Part shown: one piece after another, positions 58,884 to 64,000 of the stretch
Layout: each line of letters begins with the position of its first letter
Position numbering within the stretch: the stretch's first letter is position 1
From: Strongylocentrotus droebachiensis
Lineage: Eukaryota > Echinodermata > Echinoidea > Camarodonta > Strongylocentrotidae
DNA: 64,000 bases
Direction: 5' to 3'
NCBI GenBank assembly: GCA_035222895.1
Contig: JAVYIG010007506.1
Coordinates: 37,148 to 101,147, forward strand
Position numbers and translations under genes: made by a program
The notes under the pieces: generated by a model
What the model was told of the DNA's origin: nothing
Seen by the model: only the letters and a program-made list of their open reading frames with translations
Databases searched by the model: none

Positions 58884-60944
58884 TATTGTGGCGTACGCAG
58901 GATTTTTTCAAGGGGGGGGGGGGAGGGGGTTATCATTTCGAAATCGGGCCAAAAATTTCGCAACGACTCAGCCAACCACTGAATAAGCGGTGGGGGGGGG
59001 GGTGTAAGAGGACTTTTTTTTTGTGTCCCAAACATTTCGCAACGACTCGGCCAGTCTTACCCCACACCCTATGGTAACTTATTGTTATGCTGGGGTGGAG
59101 TATTTCGGGTGCGTACCTTGTGTGAATGATTGTTTGAGGCTTAGTTTATCCCTTCGTTTAGCTTAGCTTTGACGTATATATCTTTGATATTTTTAATGGG
59201 TTTTGGGAGTGGAGTATTTGCTGGGGATAATTTAGGGTTCATTCACCTCTTATTGAAATTATGTTTTGCACTTTATTTCGGAGTGCCGATTTTGTGAGTG
59301 GGGAGGGAGAGTGAACCATAGTGGTTTATTACTGCATTGCTGCTTGAATTATATCATCGCTATTTGTATTATTTTGGAAGCAGAGTTGCCCTCTTACAAT
59401 TTAAGTAACGGGCTTCTCGCTCCGAATGATTTATATCAATTTTGATGATTGTCGGCAAGGGTAATTAAATACAATTAGGGTTTATAAATCGTAGTTGTAA
59501 GTTACTCAGCCAAAGATATTCTCCGTGGACATAAACGTATTTTTTAAATACAAATTCATTTAAGCTGTTGAACTGGGTCTGAATGTTGTGAACCAGTGAC
59601 ATATTGACTTAATCAACGGCCGTGATTTTTGTGTTTGAATATATTGTATTTAAATTTATTGATAGGAATTTAGTAAGAGGAAAAGTCTCCAGTGAATTAA
59701 AATTCTGTGTAACATAATTTTAAGGAATTGTTCGTTTAGATTGAACAATCGCACAATTGAACAATCAGTCGTGAATTTTGTATCTGAACATTTGAATTTG
59801 AATTTGAATTTATTTGAATTTGTTGATAGGAAAAGTCTCCTTCTTTGAATTGAATTCTGTATTTAAATGTTTGAATATTTGAATGTGAATTTGGATTTGA
59901 ATAATTTGAGTTTGTTGATAGGAAAAGTCTCCGTTTGTGAATTAAAATTCTGTACAATTCTGTTTAAACAGAATTCTAACAGAGTTAGGGTAGGTGCAGG
60001 GAATTGGAGACCCTTAAGCACATTTACATAATTTATTAACATGAAAAATGTTACACATACAGAAGTTTTGTATTCTCTTCAGTAACTTCTTCTCTTTATT
60101 TGGTAACAAAATTGTGGGCATGATGTAACTGATTAATAAGATAACAATGATTAATGACTTCAGCACCAAAGGTCTCTCATTACCTGCATGGGCAGGTAAT
60201 AAGGGACAGTTACAAATCAAGACATTTCAAATACAATTTGAATGAAAATGGGATTGTTAAGGTTAGTTTAAACACTTTTTGAAAGAGATATATGCAGCCA
60301 ATGAACTTACTGTAATTTTGAAACGATTTTAAAACAATGTGGCCCAAAATATTGATGTAAATGGATAATTAACCGACCAGCATCGGTTCATTGAAGGTCC
60401 TCGCGATAGGCATACTCGACATTCACAACAAACGACCCCCATCTCTCTCTCTCTCACTCTTTCTCTCTCTTCATACTTCTCTCCTTCTTTTTTTCTTTCA
60501 ACCTTCCCTTTTCTCTCTTCTAGCATGTACTTGTATGATGATTATTGTTGTCTCGCCGAAATCTGACTCTCTTAATTTTCATTAATGTATTACATGTAAT
60601 TAGGAATAATAATGTTTATTTAATTATGATCATTCCATTCCCTGCTCTCTCTCTATCTCTCTCTCTTCCTTTCTCTCTTTGTATCTCCCCTTTTTTCCCA
60701 TCCTCTCTCTCTCTCTCTAATCCATTCGCTTTATCACTCTCACTTTCATGAGCCATATACCTTCCCCTGCTCTTGTATATCTTCTGCTAGTACATCCTTT
60801 CATGTAATGTACATAAAACGAACGCAATATAATTCTGCTGTATTGTCATTATGTTACAGATTTATTTACTATGGTTCGTAATACTATTGTACATGTATAT
60901 AATTCACATCACTGTACCTTTGTAAATTGACCCTTTCAGCCTTG
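58884..60944. other. Copy-B-specific 2-kb segment with repeats
   Basis: Replaces about 60 bp of copy A near 10610-10670. It contains GTGGCGTACGCAGG with poly-G runs (58889-59005) and three TTTGTTGATAGGAAAAGTCTCC-type units (about 59655, 59820, 59915). Also present are segments matching the gag leader (59365-59430 resembles 61441-61505) and an inverted piece of GGTCTCCAATTCCCTGCACC (59987-60010). CT microsatellites lie at 60440-60480 and 60640-60720. No gene. Confidence 0.5.
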
Positions 60945-61656
60945 TGTTGCTGGTCGATCATTATATACCAATAAATGAATAATAATAATAATAATAATAA
61001 TAAATCTTGGACCTGGTGTCCCCTATTGCCTGCACACATTTCTGATTAGACACCATTTGTAATGTGCTGTGCAACACCCATTCACAACATACAATGGCCA
61101 TAAGTTTTCTGTAATGGTTGTCACACTTCATAAACTTCATTTTAAAACTACTTTTTAAGAGCCACCCCTAAATATCTGCATACACCACAACATTCAGTGA
61201 AAAGTGTGTTTTTATATCAGAGCAAAATTTTACTATCAAAATTGGTTACCTAGGTCAATTTTGCTAATTTTCTCGGATAAAGAGCACATTGTAGTCTTCG
61301 AAATGAATTGGATATATGCAGTAGTGTTGTTAAAGGCCACAATTGGCGCTATAGCAATATTGGAGCCAACGTCGGACAGACCGTCAGTGATGGGTTCAAG
61401 TTTGGTGGTCTCCAATTCCCTGCACCTACCCTAGTTGAATTATTTTGGAAGCAGAGTTGCCCTCTTACAATTTTAAGTAACAGGCTTCTCTCTCCGAATG
61501 GTATATAAATCGGAGTGTAAGTAAGGGTCTTTAACAGAATTGTACTGAAGTGTTCGTTTAGATTAAACAATTCTTGCACAATATTTAATACTTAGTTAAT
61601 TTTTAAGGTTGATAGTTACGTAAAGTGTATACTGTTTCTCCCCTTCGCAGGTCGTG

Positions 61657-62590
61657 ACAGGGCCGTTCTAGGCCCCGAGACCAATATAAGTCTAGGGGTG
61701 AGTCGGATCGCCGAGGGAGTCGTCATGACTCCCCTCGATCAGATCGCCGAGGGAGTCGCTATGATTCCCCTCGATCAGATCGCCGAGGGAGTCGCTATGA
61801 TTCCCCTCGATCAGATCGCCGAGGGAGTCGCTATGGTTCCCCTCGATCAGATCGCCGAAGGAGTCGTCATCACTCAACTCGATCAGATCGCGGAGGGAGT
61901 TGCCATGATTCCCCTCGATCAGGTCGCCGAGGGGGTCGCTATGATTCCCTCGATCAGATCGCCGAGGGAGTCGCTATGATTCCCCTCGATCAGACCATAA
62001 AGGGAGTCGCTTTGATTCACCTCAAAAACCGGAGGGGACACCGGTATGATCATAATAGGGAGCGAGAATATCGCTATTATGACCAGGATTCTCCTCGAAT
62101 TCACAGGAGTGACCGTAGTGAGTCTAGAGGCCACCGTCATAGATCTCCTTCCCCAGTAGATGGATATGGTAGATCCCCTCGTAGGTCACATGATCCGCGC
62201 AGTCGGGATCAGAGATGGGAGAGTAGCAAGGGTGTAGCGTTCGAATCGCCAGCCCAATGTGAGGAGGACGGTGCACCCACCTACTCGGGACTCACAGTCA
62301 CAGTCCGATGAGGCTCCTACTGTTAGGAAATCGAACTTACCCCCAACCCCTCCGGCACAAAGCAGCTTGGAAAAGAGGGTTGCCTCTCTGGAGGGCAAGA
62401 TGGACTTGGTGCTTCAAAGTGTTGAAGAACTAAAGACGTCCCTTTCAGTAATAGGACCCTTACAGACTACAGTCCAGAGTCTAGTCGACAGTGTGAGGAA
62501 GTTGCAAGCTTTCCCGCCCGCTTCAGGAGCAGAGCCTCTCCCGCCCGGGGGAATTTCTCACCGGGCCGGAATATGACCTGCTACCAGTGC
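61657..62590 (+). pseudogene. Ty3/gypsy gag, copy B: SR-like repeat, coiled coil
   Basis: Begins at the same CGCAG acceptor-like site as copy A (11357). About eight 33-bp units encode SPRSDRRGSRY-type repeats. A missing C near 61948 and an extra A near 62024 shift the frame out and back. The RS tail (RSESRGHRHRSPSPVDG) reads past the position of the copy-A stop. A second frame then gives the coiled coil (SLEKRVASLEGKMDLVL). Confidence 0.6.
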
Positions 62591-63037
62591 GGGAAATTAG
62601 GACATTTTGAAATAGAATGTCCAGGGGGAAGTCCCGGACTTAAGATTTCCTTAGTCTCCGAGGACCCGGGAAACAACTCTGGATCGGCGTTGGGGTTGGA
62701 CAAGGGTGGACCAGTGTACAATAATTCGGTAGCATTTGGAAGGGATTCGCCTCCCCCAGAAACAGGGATTAATTGTGTTTCCTCTGAAGCTACGACTAAT
62801 GACAACATCCACGAATCCAAACAGATTGGTGGCGGCCAGGACAGCATCGGTAAAATGGAAGTGCCGGGGGAAGTTCCCAACCCGAATTCTAGTAAGAAAG
62901 AGCTTCCTTCGCACCCTCCTTCCGCGAGTGCGACCCATGGGACCAGGCCTCCGACGGAGCCAAGCCCATGGCTGACACCCCCCTGGCCACCGCCTACCGT
63001 TCAGAATCCCGACAACCCAAACTGGACACGGACGTAG
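62573..63037 (+). CDS. Ty3/gypsy gag zinc-knuckle fragment, copy B
   Basis: The open frame starts MTCYQCGKLGHFEIEC, a complete CX2CX4HX4C nucleocapsid-type zinc knuckle that would bind element RNA. A Pro/Ser-rich linker follows (PPPETGIN, PPTEPSPWLTPPWPPP). It identifies the preceding SR-repeat region as Gag. The copy-A version has a stop inside the knuckle. Confidence 0.7.
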   Translation: MTCYQCGKLGHFEIECPGGSPGLKISLVSEDPGNNSGSALGLDKGGPVYNNSVAFGRDSPPPETGINCVSSEATTNDNIHESKQIGGGQDSIGKMEVPGEVPNPNSSKKELPSHPPSASATHGTRPPTEPSPWLTPPWPPPTVQNPDNPNWTRT

Positions 63038-63235
63038 GAGTTTGCCGCATCAAGTTACCATCCACTTTCATTGTAAACATATGGATAGGCGACAAACCCA
63101 TTCGGGCAGTAGTAGACACGGCTGCCGAGGTAACTATTATATCCGATAGAATTTATCGAGAACAGTCTTCACCCCGTTCCCCCAGGTATCAAGACTGTTG
63201 TTTTGCATACTGCTGGGAGGAATATGAACATGACA
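63038..63235 (+). pseudogene. Ty3/gypsy protease N-terminal part, truncated (copy B)
   Basis: Contains RAVVDTAAEVTIIS, identical to the copy-A active-site region, then YQDCCFAYC-like sequence. Homology to copy A stops at about 63235 (22534 in copy A), the downstream boundary of the segmental duplication. Confidence 0.65.
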
Positions 63236-63530
63236 CAAGGGTGTCGATTTGTATCCTCGGTTGGGGGGGATGAAAGGTGCCAAAATATTTTCGGCAATGG
63301 ATCAAAGCAACCAAGAGGTAGAGGCGTGTGGCAGGTTGCACCCCTCCCTTCCAAGTTATTAACTTTTTCAAGTTACCCTCAATAAAGATCACATTTTAGA
63401 GAATATGGGACCCATGTGGGTCCCACAAGGGCTTGCTACCTGGGTTATTATCCTCTCAAGCATATAGGCAGGATTTTAAATTAGGGGGCGGTAGTGAGCA
63501 CCTCCTAGGGGTGGGTGCAGGGAGAGGGAG
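63236..63530. other. Unrelated flank after the duplication boundary
   Basis: Holds a palindromic GGGACCCATGTGGGTCCC (63406-63423). No ORF with motifs. Confidence 0.5.
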
Positions 63531-63940
63531 TTTCATTAAATTTTTAAAGAAAGAAGACGATTCGTTGTACCATTCTCGACTCTTAATCCTTGTCTGAATT
63601 CAGTTCCCCCCCCCCCCTCTCGCGCGAAGCGCGGAAGCTTTGACGTTTCATTAAATTATTAGAGAAAGAAGACGATTCGTTGTACCATTCTCGACTCTTA
63701 ATCCTTGTATGAATTCAGTTTTCCCCCGCCCCTTTTCGCGCGAAGCGCGGAAGTTTTTATATTTCATTAAATTATTAGAGAAAGAAAACGATTCGTTGTA
63801 CCATTCTCGACTCTTAATCCTTACTGAATTCAGTTCCCCACCCCCCCCCCCCCCCCCTTCACGCGCGAAGCGCGGAAGCTTTGACGTTTCATTAGAGAAA
63901 GAAGACGATTCGTTGTACCGTTCTCGACTCTAAATCCTTT
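63531..63940. repeat. Minisatellite, ~117-bp unit, four copies
   Basis: Each unit has TTTCATTAAATT, GACGATTCGTTGTACC, TTCTCGACTCTTAATCC, GAATTCAGTT, a poly-C run and CGCGCGAAGCGCGGAAG. Starts near 63531, 63647, 63763 and 63887. The last unit runs into a CT/T-rich tail and a G run at the window end. Confidence 0.85.
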
Positions 63941-64000
63941 TTCTTCCTACGTCCTCTTCCTTTCTTCTTTCTCTCTCTTTTTTTTTTTGGGGGGGGGGCG

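Overview
The window is animal nuclear DNA. Genes are split into short exons by AT-rich introns with GT-AG borders, and the intervals are packed with small inverted-repeat transposons, microsatellites and long G or C runs. The mixture (a deuterostome-like phospholipid scramblase, a Ty3/gypsy element with a PHD finger, a DUF4806 gene, a FLYWCH/Mutator-like remnant, L1-like LINE debris, many TTAA- and TA-flanked MITEs) suggests a marine invertebrate, possibly an echinoderm or other non-vertebrate deuterostome. I cannot name a species.

The backbone is a segmental duplication in direct orientation. Copy A runs from the window start to about 22534. Copy B runs from about 48210 to 63235. Each copy holds a phospholipid scramblase (PLSCR) gene followed by the SR-repeat gag region of a Ty3/gypsy-like element. 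Copy A lacks its first exon because the window starts inside the gene. Copy B carries a complete reading frame of 254 codons with one terminal exon, or 250 with the other. Both copies have two alternative last exons about 1.5 kb apart, each encoding DFMFFE-like residues, an Asn/Gln-containing tail and a stop.

Copy A is interrupted at 11791-20805 by a 9015-bp inverted-terminal-repeat element, precisely absent from copy B. It has ACGTTT-rich subterminal arrays and carries a six-exon gene for a DUF4806-domain protein. That gene is itself broken, or given a new intron, by a TTAA-flanked MITE at 14922-15452. Removing the MITE leaves exactly 278 codons.

After this insertion the gypsy element continues with gag, protease, reverse transcriptase, RNase H, integrase, a PHD finger and a TatD-like metallohydrolase (20806-26690), all broken by frameshifts. 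A probable LTR/promoter region reaches about 28455.

The stretch from 28.5 to 47.2 kb has no recognisable host gene. It holds a Tc1/mariner-like MITE, a 4.2-kb inverted-repeat element with a FLYWCH/MULE N-terminal fragment and nested MITEs (30912-35112), an internally deleted L1-like LINE (35176-37681), a GAT/ATC microsatellite, a tRNA-like SINE, poly-G/C families and several palindromic MITEs. The last 0.5 kb is a 117-bp minisatellite.
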